A stretch of 64,000 nt of DNA from Dietzia sp. JS16-p6b (GCF_003052165.1 NZ_CP024869.1:3196001-3260000); one strand, 5' to 3'; shown: positions 24,637 through 33,919, counted from the first letter of the stretch. Notes: generated by a model from the sequence alone, not told the origin. Numbers and translations: made by a program.

Positions 24637-27129
24637 TCACGCGTCGTGATCGCGTTCCCTCTCCCGCTCCCGTTCCCGCCGGAGCCGGGCGATCAGCTCT
24701 GCCGCGGGGATCTTCTCCCCCGCGCCGCCGTCGTCCCGGCGACGGGGTTCGGATCGGGGTGCGGGCTCGGATCGGGGTGCGGGCTCGGGCTGCGGTGCGG
24801 GCTCGGGCTGCGGTGCGGGCTCGGGCTCGAGGACCCCCACCGCGGTCGCCGAGCCCTGCGCCTCCACCGCGTCGGAGGTCGCGGAGGTCGACCGTCCGTC
24901 CACGGGCCCGTCCGGGGCGGTGACCGGCGCACCGGCGCCCGCCGACCCGACCCGTCCCGGGCCTGCGACCAGGAGCTCGGGCTCGTCGTCGATCTCGGCC
25001 TCGCCCAGGCCGACGCGCTCCTGGACGCGCTTCATCCACTTCGGCGCCCACCAGTTGTCGGTGCCGAGCATCTGCATCACCGACGGCACGAGCAGCATAC
25101 GGATGACGGTGGCGTCGATGATGAGCGCGGCGATCATGCCGAAGGCGATGTACTTCATCATCACGATGTCCGAGAACGCGAACGCGCCGGTCACCACGAT
25201 GAGGATGAGCGCCGCCGAGGTGATGATCCGACCGGTGTGGGCCACCCCGTTGCGGATGGCCTCCGCGGTGCGGGCCCCGCGCGAACGCGCCTCCACCATC
25301 CGAGACACCAGGAACACCTCGTAGTCCGTGGACAGGCCGTAGATGATCGCCATGAGAAGCACGACCACGGGCGAGGTCAGCGGCCCCGGGGTGAAGCCGA
25401 GCAGGTCGGCGAGGTGGCCGTCGACGAAGATCCACGTGAGGATCCCGAGCGTGGCCCCCAGCCCCAGCAGGTTCATGATCGCGGCCTTGATCGGCAGCAC
25501 CAGCGAGCCGAACGCCAGGAACATGAGGATGGTGGTGGCGACGAGGACGTAGAGCACGAACCACGGCAGCCCGTCGACCAGTGCCTCCACCGAATCGCGC
25601 TCCATGGCCGGGTTACCGCCCACGTAGACCTCGGTCCCGGCGGGGATCGGGAACGCCTGCAGGTACTCGACGGTGTCGGTGGCCGCGTTGCGGTCGACGA
25701 CGCCGGTCTGCAGGACCACCACGTCGCGGCCCTGCGCGTCCTGCTGGCCGGACCTGGCGAACTGGAACGGCCCGGTCAGGCCCGGTGCCTCGTTCGCCGC
25801 GGAGCGGATCTGCGACAGGGTGGTGCCGTCCGACCCGATCACGACGAGTTTGACCGGGTCCGTGCGGGTTCCGGGGAAATTCTGGTCGTACTGTTCCTGT
25901 GCCACGCGGGTCGGGTTGTCCGGCGGGAGGTAGGTCTCGTTGATGCCGCCGAACTTGACCCCGGAGAACGGGATGATCAGTGCGACCAGGACCACCACGA
26001 CCGGGACCGCCACGGCCACCGGGCGCTTCATGGAGAAGTCCGCGATGCGACCGAACAGGCCGTTCTCGACCTCTTCCCGTGAGCGGTGGCGCTGCAGGCG
26101 TGTGATGCCGAGCATGTCGACGCGGTGACCGAGCATCATCAGAACGGCCGGCAGCAGGGTCACCGACAGTGCGGCGGCGAGGATCACCGCGGCGATCGCG
26201 CCATAGGCCACCGACTTGAGGAAGTCCTGCGGGAAGATGAGCAGGCCGGACAGGGTCACGCCCACCATGACCGCGGAGAACACCACCGTCCGACCGGCGG
26301 TGGCCACCGCGCGTCGCACCGCCGCGTCCGGCGGATACCCCTCGGCCATCTCCTCCCTGAACCGGCTCACCACGAACAACCCGTAGTCGATGGCCAGGCC
26401 CAGACCGATCAGGGTCACCACGTTCTGGGCGAAGGAGTTCACCGGTGTGACCAGCGAGAGCAGGTGCAGAGCACCGAGCGAGCCCACGATCGTCAGCACC
26501 CCCACCGCAACGGGCAGGAAGGCGGCGACGACCCCGCCGAAGACCACGATGAGCAGCAGGAACACCAGCGGGAGCGCGATCAGCTCCGCGCGCACGAGGT
26601 CCGCGTCCATGCCGTCCTGCAACGCACCGGCGACGGCCTGCACCCCCGCGACGTCGGTCTGGATCCCGTCGACGTCGATCCGGTCCTCGATCACCCGGAA
26701 GTTCTGGAGGATCTCCTCCTCCTCGCCGGCGATCTGGATGGAGGCCACGGCGATGCCCTCGTCCCGGTTGACCAGGGCGGGGGACTGGTTGAACACGAAG
26801 CTGGTCACGCCGGTGACCTCGTCCGGGAACTCCGTGCGGATCGAGTCGAGCGAGGCGCGGATGGGCTCCTGGAACGCCGGATCGTCGACCGTGGTGCCCT
26901 CGGGGGCGTGGTAGCTGACGACGACGTCGCCGAGCGCGTCACGGCCGTACGCCTCCTGCTCGAGCCGCTCGGCCGTCGCCCACCCGCTCTCCGGGTCCTC
27001 GAAGCCGCCCTGGCCGAAGGCGTTTCCGAACATGCTGCCCGCCACGCTGAGCGCGGCCATGACCACGACCATGACGACCGTGACGAGGATGCGGCGGCGG
27101 GCGACGACACGCCCGAGTGAGTTGAACAC
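24637..27129 (-). CDS. mmpL3: Trehalose monomycolate transporter MmpL3 (RND/MMPL family)
   Basis: 830-residue RND transporter that moves trehalose monomycolate across the plasma membrane. Two MMPL repeats: TM1 (about 12-32), porter domain 1 (about 40-180), TM2-6 (about 185-340), linker, TM7, porter domain 2 (about 410-540), TM8-12 (about 550-720). The proton-relay Asp-Tyr pairs are present: D248-Y249 in 'LAIDYGLF' and D602-Y603 in 'LSTDYEVF'. The C-terminal 100 residues are a disordered cytoplasmic tail with tandem EPAPQP repeats. GTG start. Neighbours (NYN protein, trmB) match M. tuberculosis Rv0206c-Rv0208c. Confidence 0.95.
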   Translation of the reverse strand: MFNSLGRVVARRRILVTVVMVVVMAALSVAGSMFGNAFGQGGFEDPESGWATAERLEQEAYGRDALGDVVVSYHAPEGTTVDDPAFQEPIRASLDSIRTEFPDEVTGVTSFVFNQSPALVNRDEGIAVASIQIAGEEEEILQNFRVIEDRIDVDGIQTDVAGVQAVAGALQDGMDADLVRAELIALPLVFLLLIVVFGGVVAAFLPVAVGVLTIVGSLGALHLLSLVTPVNSFAQNVVTLIGLGLAIDYGLFVVSRFREEMAEGYPPDAAVRRAVATAGRTVVFSAVMVGVTLSGLLIFPQDFLKSVAYGAIAAVILAAALSVTLLPAVLMMLGHRVDMLGITRLQRHRSREEVENGLFGRIADFSMKRPVAVAVPVVVVLVALIIPFSGVKFGGINETYLPPDNPTRVAQEQYDQNFPGTRTDPVKLVVIGSDGTTLSQIRSAANEAPGLTGPFQFARSGQQDAQGRDVVVLQTGVVDRNAATDTVEYLQAFPIPAGTEVYVGGNPAMERDSVEALVDGLPWFVLYVLVATTILMFLAFGSLVLPIKAAIMNLLGLGATLGILTWIFVDGHLADLLGFTPGPLTSPVVVLLMAIIYGLSTDYEVFLVSRMVEARSRGARTAEAIRNGVAHTGRIITSAALILIVVTGAFAFSDIVMMKYIAFGMIAALIIDATVIRMLLVPSVMQMLGTDNWWAPKWMKRVQERVGLGEAEIDDEPELLVAGPGRVGSAGAGAPVTAPDGPVDGRSTSATSDAVEAQGSATAVGVLEPEPAPQPEPAPQPEPAPRSEPAPRSEPRRRDDGGAGEKIPAAELIARLRRERERERERDHDA
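24745..24831 (-). repeat. 18-bp tandem repeat in the MmpL3 C-terminal tail
   Basis: Four full 18-bp units (24745, 24763, 24781, 24799) plus a partial fifth encode EPAPRS/EPAPQP hexapeptides. Units 1-2 are nearly identical and units 3-4 are identical, pointing to two separate duplication steps. All multiples of 18 keep the frame, so length change would alter only tail length. Confidence 0.85.
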
Positions 27130-27141
27130 GGCGGCGCGCTC

Positions 27142-27816
27142 CTAACGCGAGGTGAGCAGGGCGGTGAGTGGCCGGAGCGGCTGCAACCAGGCCCCCTCGT
27201 CCGGCAGGTTCTCGAGGCTGACCCGGGGCAGGGGCTCCCGGAACACACCCGGGATGTCCTCCAGGTCGAGGAATCGAATCGTGTCGTGCTGGACGGCCCA
27301 GGTGGCGTGCTCCCGGAAACCGATGACGGTGACGGGGATCTCGTCGGCGAGATCCTCCAACGGTTCGCGGAACGCCTGGCCGTCGGCGGAGGCCACCACC
27401 ACGCCCGCGAGCCGACCGGACTCGGCGCGCCGGTCGATGTGCTCGAGCATGTCGTCGTCGACATCCGAGTCCTCGCTGGTCTTGGGCTTGGCAAAGACGG
27501 CGAAGCCGACGTTGCGCAGGGCCTCGACCCAGGGGCGGACATTGTCCGAGGTACCCGGGACGATGTTGGTGAAGACGGTCGCCTCGGCCTCGAGGGTGTC
27601 GCCCGAGCTCACCGACAACTCGGCCGCGTACCCGAGCAGCCACCGCCCGAGCGCGTCGAAGCGTGGCCGGTAGAGGGCCGTGGGGCGTCCGCCGAGGATG
27701 GACCCGAGGCCCATGTCCACGTTGGGCGCGTCCCAGACGAGCAGCACCAGGCCCGGGTCGTCGGGCGGCACCACGTCGGTGATCTCGTGGTCGTCCGGTC
27801 CGTCAGGTGGGGTCAT
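27142..27816 (-). CDS. NYN-domain (PIN-like nuclease) protein, Rv0207c type
   Basis: 224 residues. The NYN fold is shown by 'LVLLVWDAPNVDMGLGSILGG' (first acidic residue and N, about 24-45), 'AEATVFTNI', 'FAVFAKPKTSEDSDVDDDMLEHI' (central acidic cluster) and 'GVVVASADGQAFREPLEDLAD' (S-x-D metal site). Such proteins are predicted metal-dependent RNases. Sits 12 bases before mmpL3 and 37 bases after trmB in one operon, as in M. tuberculosis (Rv0207c). Its role in this mycolate-export operon is not known. Confidence 0.88.
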   Translation of the reverse strand: MTPPDGPDDHEITDVVPPDDPGLVLLVWDAPNVDMGLGSILGGRPTALYRPRFDALGRWLLGYAAELSVSSGDTLEAEATVFTNIVPGTSDNVRPWVEALRNVGFAVFAKPKTSEDSDVDDDMLEHIDRRAESGRLAGVVVASADGQAFREPLEDLADEIPVTVIGFREHATWAVQHDTIRFLDLEDIPGVFREPLPRVSLENLPDEGAWLQPLRPLTALLTSR

Positions 27817-27853
27817 CGTCTACAGCCTCGGCCTTCTCGGAGATTCGGGTGTG

Positions 27854-28594
27854 TCAGTCTCTGCGACGCCAGAGGAACTCGTTGATCACTCGCTCCTCCT
27901 GAAGACCCTTGCCCTCGAACTTCGTCACGGGTCGTTTCAGACTGAACGGTACGTGCCCGTCCCCGGTCGTGGCGTCGAGCCGCTCGAGTGACGGTTCGGC
28001 GTCGCCGGTCTCGGCGATCCAGTCGGCGTAGTCGGCGTGGTCGGTAGCCACGTGGAGTACGCCGCCGGGACGGAGGCGCGAGGAGATCAGGGCGAACGTC
28101 CCCGACTGCAGGAGCCGGCGCTTGTGGTGGCGCGCCTTGGGCCACGGATCCGGGAAGAACACACGCACCCCGGTCAGGCTCGCCGGCGCGATCATGTTGG
28201 TGAGCACATCCACCCCGTCGCCGCGGATCATCCGGACGTTCTCGAGGCCCTCTCGCAGGATCATCCCCAGGAGCTGGGCCAGGCCGGGTTGGTAGACCTC
28301 GACGGCGATCACGTCCAGGTCCGGCTCCTCTGCCGCCATCGCCGCGGTGGACGTCCCCGTCCCGGACCCGATCTCGACGATCAGCGGTGCGACGCGACCG
28401 AACATGACCTCCGGGTCGATCACCTCGTCCGCGACGTTGCGGCCGTAGGTGGGCCAGTGCTCCTCCCAGTTGCGTTGCTGGCCCGGACGCAGTGTGCCGC
28501 GACGGAACCGGTAGGCCGTGACCCGGGGGAACAGACGCGGGTCGTGATCAGGGGTCGATCCGTCCGCCGATCGGGGGCTTTCGCTCTGGTTCAC
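27854..28594 (-). CDS. trmB: tRNA (guanine-N7-)-methyltransferase TrmB
   Basis: 246 residues. SAM-dependent methylation of G46 in the tRNA variable loop. Motifs: 'LIVEIGSGTGTST' (SAM loop, about 72-84), 'VIAVEVYQPGLAQLL', 'RVFFPDPWPKARHHKRRL' (the diagnostic FPDPWPK) and 'ATDHADYADW'. GTG at 28594 lies 6 nt after GATGAT and is the most upstream start that keeps only a short N-tail. First gene of the trmB-NYN-mmpL3 operon. Confidence 0.94.
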   Translation of the reverse strand: MNQSESPRSADGSTPDHDPRLFPRVTAYRFRRGTLRPGQQRNWEEHWPTYGRNVADEVIDPEVMFGRVAPLIVEIGSGTGTSTAAMAAEEPDLDVIAVEVYQPGLAQLLGMILREGLENVRMIRGDGVDVLTNMIAPASLTGVRVFFPDPWPKARHHKRRLLQSGTFALISSRLRPGGVLHVATDHADYADWIAETGDAEPSLERLDATTGDGHVPFSLKRPVTKFEGKGLQEERVINEFLWRRRD

Positions 28595-28739
28595 CCGGTC
28601 ATCATCGCGTAGTCGGGGGCCCGGGTCCGAATCCGGTGGCCGTGCGGGTCGTCCCCGGGGATGGCGGGTCCTCGCCTCCCGTCGCCGCCGGGGCAGGGAA
28701 GGTCTTGCCCCGGGAGCCCGGCCGGGACACCATGACCCC

Positions 28740-29390
28740 GTGCCGATCGTGACCGAGGACGCCGCCACCCACACCAGGGTGCGGCCCCCTGGCGCCGACC
28801 CCGTCTCGCGGGTCCGACGGATCGTCGGTGCCGCGCGGGAGCACGGTGTCGACCCCGCGGCCGGAGACGGCCTCCGCGAGCTCGAACGGGCCCTCGATCG
28901 CGTCGACGCGCCGGTGGACATCCGCGTACGCGGCGGACTCGGGTCGGGTCGACGCACCCTCGCCGCGGCACTGCGGGCGCGACGGGGGTGGCGGCCCACG
29001 GTCGAGGACCTGGACGTGCTCGCCGCACCCGGACGGCCGGTGGGCCCTGCACCCGACGCCGAGGTCATCTGCCTGCGCACGGCGCCCTGCCGCCACGAGG
29101 AGGCCTGGATGCGGCGACCTCGCGCGCACCTCCAGCTGGTCGTGGCCACCGGCGTCGACGGCGCCGCCCCGCCCCGGTGGGCCCGTGAGCTCCCCGCGGT
29201 GGACGCCCGGCGGCCGTCCGATACGTCTCTCGACGCCGTCGTGGCCTTCCTCGACCGGGCCCTGGAGAGCCTCGCCGCCGTCCGCCACGCCCGCCTCGAG
29301 TCGGACCTGGAGACTCTCGCGGTCGACGACCGCGTCGGCGACCTCGCCGAGGCGGCGTTGTGCGCACTCGGCCCGAAGGGCAGGACGTGA
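28740..29390 (+). CDS. Degenerate GTPase-like protein (Rv0209-position), 216 aa
   Basis: 216 residues of unknown function. The pattern 'DIRVRGGLGSGRRTLAAAL' (about 60-78) looks like a P-loop whose Lys is replaced by Arg (GLGSGRRT). Downstream, 'DAEVICLRTAPCRHEEAW' (106-123) sits where a G3 region would be and 'LQLVVATGVDG' (131-141) where the G4 strand and NKxD motif would be, but the canonical residues are missing. A helical segment follows. Start GTG 28740 has CACCAT 6 nt upstream. Coupled by GTGA overlap to the next gene. Positional counterpart of M. tuberculosis Rv0209. The GTPase-like reading is inference. Confidence 0.65.
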   Translation: MPIVTEDAATHTRVRPPGADPVSRVRRIVGAAREHGVDPAAGDGLRELERALDRVDAPVDIRVRGGLGSGRRTLAAALRARRGWRPTVEDLDVLAAPGRPVGPAPDAEVICLRTAPCRHEEAWMRRPRAHLQLVVATGVDGAAPPRWARELPAVDARRPSDTSLDAVVAFLDRALESLAAVRHARLESDLETLAVDDRVGDLAEAALCALGPKGRT

Positions 29391-30751
29391 GCGGGACCCA
29401 GGCGGACCCGCGCGGAGGGGGCGCCCTGACCGTGGCCGTGCTCGGCGCGCGGGACTCCGCCGCGCCGGCGGTCGCGGAGGCCCTCGGGGCGGTCGCGCGG
29501 CAGTCCGGTGCCGACGGCTCCCGTGGTATCCGTGTCCTCGTCGACGCCGGACCCGACGACCGGCCGGACGCGGCGGTCCTCGTCGTCGACGCCGTCTGCC
29601 CGATCCGTCCCGACGACCTCGAGGTCGCCCGTGGCGTCGCCTCCCGCGTCCCACTGGCGGTGGCCCTCGCCGGGGGAGTCGGCTCATGCCACCCCGACGC
29701 CCTGGCGGAGACCCTCGACGTCACCACCCGACGGCTGGCCGAGGCGGGCGTGACGGCGACTGCGCGGGTGGTGGACTCCGATCCCTCCGCCGCGGCCGAC
29801 CTGCTCCGGGTGGTGCTCCACGCCCCTGCCCCGGGGCCCGTCACCGCCGCCGCGGGCACGGCGGGGGTGCGCGCGGGTCGGGGCGGCCTCGGCGGCGGAG
29901 CCGATCGGGCGACCGCACCGAATCCGGTTCCCGACACCGTCGACTGGCTCCTCGCGCGCCGCACCGAGGCGATCACCTCACGGTCGCAGGCGCTGCGGCA
30001 GGATGTCCAGGCACTGCGCATGGAGGTCGTGCAGGACCTGCACCGGTCCATGCGCGACCTCGGCTCGCGGGCGCGGGAGGAACTCGCGGCCGCGCCCAGA
30101 TCACGAGTCGACGGGGTCGTCCGGGCACTGGCCTCCGACGCGGATCGCGTGATCGCGGGGACCATCGTCCGCGCGGACCGTCGCGCGGACGCCCTCGTGG
30201 CCCGACACCTCGGCGCCTCCGCGCCGACGACGCCGCGGATACCCGCACCGACGGGCGGCATCACGCCGGGGCGTCCGCCCCGGAATGCCGCGGAGGAGTC
30301 GCTCGTGATGCTCATGGGTGCCGCCGGCGGGACCGGCGTGGGTCGCATGCTCCTGTCACCACTCGCCGAGGTCCCCGGACTGTCGGTCATGGTGATCCCG
30401 TTGGCACTGATCTGCGGCGTGGCGCTCGGCTGGACGACGGTCACGGTCCGCCGGACCCAGTCGCTCCGGACACACACGGCCGCCGTCGTGACCGAACGAC
30501 TCGCCGCCCTGCGCGCGGAGGTGGAGCAGTCCCTCGGCGCCAGGATCCTGGCCGCGGAGGCCACCATCACCGACGGCTTCGCTCACGACCCGGGCCCGCG
30601 GGTCGCCGACCTCGAACGCCGTATCCGCCGGTCACGACTCGCCGGGAAGGCCCCCGGAACCACGCCGAGCACCGTCTCCCCGGTTACTGTTGCGGAGCCC
30701 GCCGGCACTCCCCCGCCCGCCCTCGCCACCCCAGGGAGCCCCTCGCCATGA
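29387..30751 (+). CDS. Membrane protein with degenerate GTPase-like N-terminus and central hydrophobic hairpin (Rv0210-position)
   Basis: 454 residues. Residues 14-140 read as a GTPase-like Rossmann domain without its key residues: 'LTVAVLGARDSAAPAVAEAL' for the P-loop, 'DAAVLVVDAVCPIRPDDLEVA' for the G3 strand, 'PLAVALAGGVG' for the G4 strand. Residues 185-275 are a long helical, probably coiled region; 303-350 is a hydrophobic pair or hairpin; 355-415 is again helical and basic; the end is Pro/Thr-rich. The order GTPase-helices-membrane hairpin-helices is that of bacterial dynamin-like proteins. GTG start overlaps the previous stop. No enzyme activity can be claimed. Confidence 0.65.
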   Translation: MSGTQADPRGGGALTVAVLGARDSAAPAVAEALGAVARQSGADGSRGIRVLVDAGPDDRPDAAVLVVDAVCPIRPDDLEVARGVASRVPLAVALAGGVGSCHPDALAETLDVTTRRLAEAGVTATARVVDSDPSAAADLLRVVLHAPAPGPVTAAAGTAGVRAGRGGLGGGADRATAPNPVPDTVDWLLARRTEAITSRSQALRQDVQALRMEVVQDLHRSMRDLGSRAREELAAAPRSRVDGVVRALASDADRVIAGTIVRADRRADALVARHLGASAPTTPRIPAPTGGITPGRPPRNAAEESLVMLMGAAGGTGVGRMLLSPLAEVPGLSVMVIPLALICGVALGWTTVTVRRTQSLRTHTAAVVTERLAALRAEVEQSLGARILAAEATITDGFAHDPGPRVADLERRIRRSRLAGKAPGTTPSTVSPVTVAEPAGTPPPALATPGSPSP

Positions 30752-31161
30752 CCGACTCCTTCCACGGACCCGACCCGTCCGATTTCAGCGCCCGTCCCGA
30801 CGTCTGTGGCCTCGACGGGGCCCCGCTCGCCGAGGCCTCGTCCCTCGGCCTCCACGTCCCTGTGGGTGACGGCGTCCTCGATCTCGGCTCACCCGAGGCG
30901 GATCTGGACGGTGACGGCTTCATGGAGGCCGTCACCCGGGGCGACGGCCGGGGGCTCACCGTCTACACGGACGTCGACGGCGACGGCACGGTCGACCACG
31001 TCTCGACGGTCCGGTTCGACGGAAGCTACGACTCCTGGCGACTGGCCAATCCCGCCGAAGGGGTGCCGTTCGGCGGATTCACCAACGAGGCCCCGGCGGG
31101 GTCCCCCGAGTCAGCCCCTGTCCCGGCCAGATGGGAACGGATAGACCACGGTCACATCTGA
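30748..31161 (+). CDS. Small protein with two DxDxDG (EF-hand/dockerin-like) loops
   Basis: 137 residues, no signal peptide. Two calcium-loop-like motifs: 'DLDGDGFMEAV' (about 52-62) and 'DVDGDGTVDHVS' (about 76-87), separated by 24 residues, followed by a 'VRFDGSYDSWRL' strand. The spacing resembles FG-GAP/thrombospondin-3-like repeats and the DUF6802 group of mycolata. ATG overlaps the previous gene's stop (ATGA), with GGGAG upstream, so it forms a three-gene operon with the two GTPase-like proteins. Function unknown. Confidence 0.7.
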   Translation: MTDSFHGPDPSDFSARPDVCGLDGAPLAEASSLGLHVPVGDGVLDLGSPEADLDGDGFMEAVTRGDGRGLTVYTDVDGDGTVDHVSTVRFDGSYDSWRLANPAEGVPFGGFTNEAPAGSPESAPVPARWERIDHGHI

Positions 31162-31274
31162 AAAGTTGAGGCTTTGCTCACGTCGGGGCCGCGAACGAGG
31201 CCCGGACGGCGGCGGTGTGATCGGGTTGACGATAGTCTGTGACCGATACCATGCACCGTGCACGAGGAGCTGTG

Positions 31275-33101
31275 ATGACCACCACCACCATTCCCGGCCT
31301 CGAGGGTCAGGCGCCAACCGATCACGCGGAGATGCTCGCGTGGATCGCCGAGGTCGCCGAACTGACCCAGCCGGACCGGGTCGTCTTCGCGGACGGCTCG
31401 GACGAGGAGTGGCACCGCCTCACGACCGAACTGGTGGAGCACGGCACGTTCGTCCGACTCGACGAGTCGAAGAAGCCGAACTCGTTCCTCGCCCAGTCCG
31501 ACCCCAAGGACGTCGCGCGCGTCGAGTCGCGGACGTTCATCTGTTCGGAGACCGAGGAGGGCGCCGGTCCCACCAACAACTGGCGGGACCCGGCCGAGAT
31601 GCGCGGCCACATGACCGAGTTGTTCAGCGGCAGCATGCGTGGCCGCACGATGTATGTGGTGCCCTACTGCATGGGCCCCCTCGACGCCGAGGATCCCAAG
31701 CTCGGCATCGAACTCACCGATTCGGCCTACGTCGTGGTGTCCATGAAGATCATGACCCGCATGGGCACCGCCGCCCTGGAGAAGATCGGGTCCGACGGCG
31801 AGTACGTCAAGGGCCTGCACACCGTCGGTGCGCCCCTCGAGCCCGGCCAGGACGACGTCCCGTGGCCGTGTAACGAGGAGAAGTACATCACCCACTTCCC
31901 GGAGACCCGTGAGATCTGGTCGTTCGGATCCGGGTACGGCGGAAACGCACTGCTGGGCAAGAAGTGTTTCGCGCTGCGGATCGCCTCCGCCATGGCCCGC
32001 GACGAGGGCTGGATGGCCGAGCACATGCTCATCCTCAAGCTCATCTCCCCCGAGGACAAGGTCTACTTCATCGCCGCGGCGTTCCCGTCCGCGTGCGGCA
32101 AGACCAACCTCGCCATGCTCCAGCCGACCATCGAGGGGTGGCGCGCCGAGGTCGTGAGCGACGACATCGCCTGGATGCGGTTCGGGGCCGACGGCCGGCT
32201 CTACGCGGTGAACCCCGAGTACGGCTTCTTCGGAGTCGCCCCCGGTACCAACTACTCGTCGAACCCCAACGCGATGAAGACGCTGGAGGCGGGGAACTCG
32301 ATCTACACCAACGTCGCCCTCACGGACGACGGTGACGTGTGGTGGGAGGACCTGGAGGGGACCCCGGACCACCTGATCGACTGGCTCGGCAACGACTGGA
32401 CCCCGGTGGGTGACGGCGGGGCGGGCAACGCCGCCCACCCCAACTCCCGCTACTGCGTACCGATCAACCAGTGCCCGGTCACCGCCGAGGAGTTCAACTC
32501 CCCGCAGGGCGTGCCGATCTCGGCCATCCTGTTCGGCGGGCGCCGGGCGGACACCGTGCCGCTGGTGAGCGAGGCCCACTCGTGGAACCACGGCGTCTAC
32601 ATCGGGGCCACCCTCTCCTCCGGCCAGACCGCGGCCGCGGAGGGCAAGGTCGGTGCGGTCCGCCGGGACCCGATGGCGATGCTGCCCTTCATCGGATACA
32701 ACGTCGGTGACTACTTCCAGCACTGGGTGGACATGGGCGAGCGCGGTGGCGACAAGATGCCCAAGGTCTTCCTGGTCAACTGGTTCCGCAAGGGCGCGGA
32801 CGGCCGCTTCCTCTGGCCCGGTTTCGGCGAGAACAGCCGCGTCCTGAAGTGGGTCGTGGACCGCATCGAGGGCCGCGTCGACGCGGATGAGACCGTGGCG
32901 GGGTTCACCGCCCGCGCCGAGGACATCGACCTCACCGGCCTCGACACCCCCCTCAGGGACGTGGAGGAGGCGCTGGCGATCGACCCCGAGGAGTGGCGCC
33001 GCGAACTCCCGCTCATCACCGAGTGGTTGGACTTCTGCGGGCCCAAGGTCCCGTCCGAGGTTCACGAGCAGTTCGCCGCTCTCAAGGAGCGCCTGGGCTG
33101 A
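31275..33101 (+). CDS. pckG: Phosphoenolpyruvate carboxykinase (GTP)
   Basis: 608 residues, standard for the GTP-dependent enzyme that converts oxaloacetate + GTP to PEP + CO2 + GDP in gluconeogenesis. Motifs: 'NNWRDP...M', '[21 protein letters not shown]', the P-loop '[13 protein letters not shown]' with the active-site Cys274, and '[10 protein letters not shown]', 'GVAPGTN'. ATG 31275 is chosen for the GAGGAG site 5 nt upstream; a TAGTCT box at 31233-31238 would give a leader of about 30 nt. Corresponds to M. tuberculosis Rv0211, again following the Rv0209-Rv0210 pair. Confidence 0.97.
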   Translation: MTTTTIPGLEGQAPTDHAEMLAWIAEVAELTQPDRVVFADGSDEEWHRLTTELVEHGTFVRLDESKKPNSFLAQSDPKDVARVESRTFICSETEEGAGPTNNWRDPAEMRGHMTELFSGSMRGRTMYVVPYCMGPLDAEDPKLGIELTDSAYVVVSMKIMTRMGTAALEKIGSDGEYVKGLHTVGAPLEPGQDDVPWPCNEEKYITHFPETREIWSFGSGYGGNALLGKKCFALRIASAMARDEGWMAEHMLILKLISPEDKVYFIAAAFPSACGKTNLAMLQPTIEGWRAEVVSDDIAWMRFGADGRLYAVNPEYGFFGVAPGTNYSSNPNAMKTLEAGNSIYTNVALTDDGDVWWEDLEGTPDHLIDWLGNDWTPVGDGGAGNAAHPNSRYCVPINQCPVTAEEFNSPQGVPISAILFGGRRADTVPLVSEAHSWNHGVYIGATLSSGQTAAAEGKVGAVRRDPMAMLPFIGYNVGDYFQHWVDMGERGGDKMPKVFLVNWFRKGADGRFLWPGFGENSRVLKWVVDRIEGRVDADETVAGFTARAEDIDLTGLDTPLRDVEEALAIDPEEWRRELPLITEWLDFCGPKVPSEVHEQFAALKERLG

Positions 33102-33203
33102 GACCTCCGGGGCCTACCGAGGTCCCGCGGTCCGTGTGGCCGACCCTCTTTCCAAGATCCACAATCGGTGGGACAGTGGTCGCGTCATCATTACACTGGG
33201 CGC

Positions 33204-33224
33204 ATGAGTGGAGGAGTGGCATGA
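33204..33224 (+). CDS. Leaderless 6-codon upstream ORF (MSGGVA) coupled to the Pro-rich protein gene
   Basis: TACACT at 33192-33197 is followed 6 nt later by ATG AGT GGA GGA GTG GCA TGA. The mini-ORF contains within it the GGAGGAG ribosome site of the next gene, and its stop overlaps that gene's ATG (ATGA at 33221-33224). Ribosomes starting on the leaderless end would terminate exactly at the next start, a layout suited to translational coupling or control. Confidence 0.5.
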   Translation: MSGGVA

Positions 33225-33919
33225 GGTTCGCCGCTGCCGGTCTCATCGCCGTTCTCGCCGGAGGAGTGGGCGTCGCGGCGGCAGCCGTGATCCTCGGCCC
33301 CGCGGACACCGCCGCACCCTCCGTCGATGAGGTCGCCGACCAACTCGCCGAACCGCGATCGGACCCCCTGGTCGAGCGGGGTGGCACGCTCATCGAGGGG
33401 TCCCGGCCACATCTGACGGTGCGTTCCGGTATGCCCTCGGTCATGCTCGCCGGGACGATCCCGGGGTTCCTCGCGCTTCTACCCGCCTCGGCGAGCACCC
33501 TGCCCACACTCGCACCGTTCTCGGATGCGACCGGGGGGCCGGGCGATCCCCTCACCGCTCGTCGCTCGGGTCCGTCCGCCGTCACCCCGGCGTCAAGCAG
33601 CCCGGCCTCCACCGCCCGACTCCCCGCCCGCGCACCGGACGGCGGCGCCACCTCCGTGCCGTCGGCGGCGGCTCCCCGACCCACGGCGGTCGGTGGTCCG
33701 GCCCTCCTCCGGGCCGACGTCGCAGTGGCGCCGGTGGCGGTCCGACCCCCGACCGGCGGCCCCGCGACGGACCGCACACCACCGCCACACGCCGCGGGCA
33801 CCGGTCGCCCCGACCACGCGGGGACCACCGGGCCTCCGGCCCACGCCGCCGCCACCCCGCGCGGCGAGGGTTCACCCCGCGACTCCTCGCGGACCGACGG
33901 CCAGCCCACACCGGGGTGA
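33221..33919 (+). CDS. Secreted or membrane-anchored Pro/Ala/Thr-rich protein upstream of a histidine kinase
   Basis: 232 residues. An N-terminal hydrophobic segment (about 3-25, 'FAAAGLIAVLAGGVGVAAAAVIL') is an uncleaved anchor or signal peptide. A short ordered-looking part (about 34-95, 'DEVADQLAEPRSDPLVERGG') is followed by about 140 residues of disordered Pro/Ala/Thr/Arg. No family recognised. Stop overlaps the kinase start (GTGA), so it is co-translated with the two-component system and may be an extracytoplasmic accessory to it. The disordered half resembles shadow coding in composition, but overlap at both ends supports a real gene. Confidence 0.62.
   Translation: MRFAAAGLIAVLAGGVGVAAAAVILGPADTAAPSVDEVADQLAEPRSDPLVERGGTLIEGSRPHLTVRSGMPSVMLAGTIPGFLALLPASASTLPTLAPFSDATGGPGDPLTARRSGPSAVTPASSSPASTARLPARAPDGGATSVPSAAAPRPTAVGGPALLRADVAVAPVAVRPPTGGPATDRTPPPHAAGTGRPDHAGTTGPPAHAAATPRGEGSPRDSSRTDGQPTPG

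Noticed and set aside
31152-33065. A 637-codon minus-strand ORF across pckG
   Set aside because: Mirror of a highly conserved enzyme gene; no domain, His/Gly/Arg-rich.
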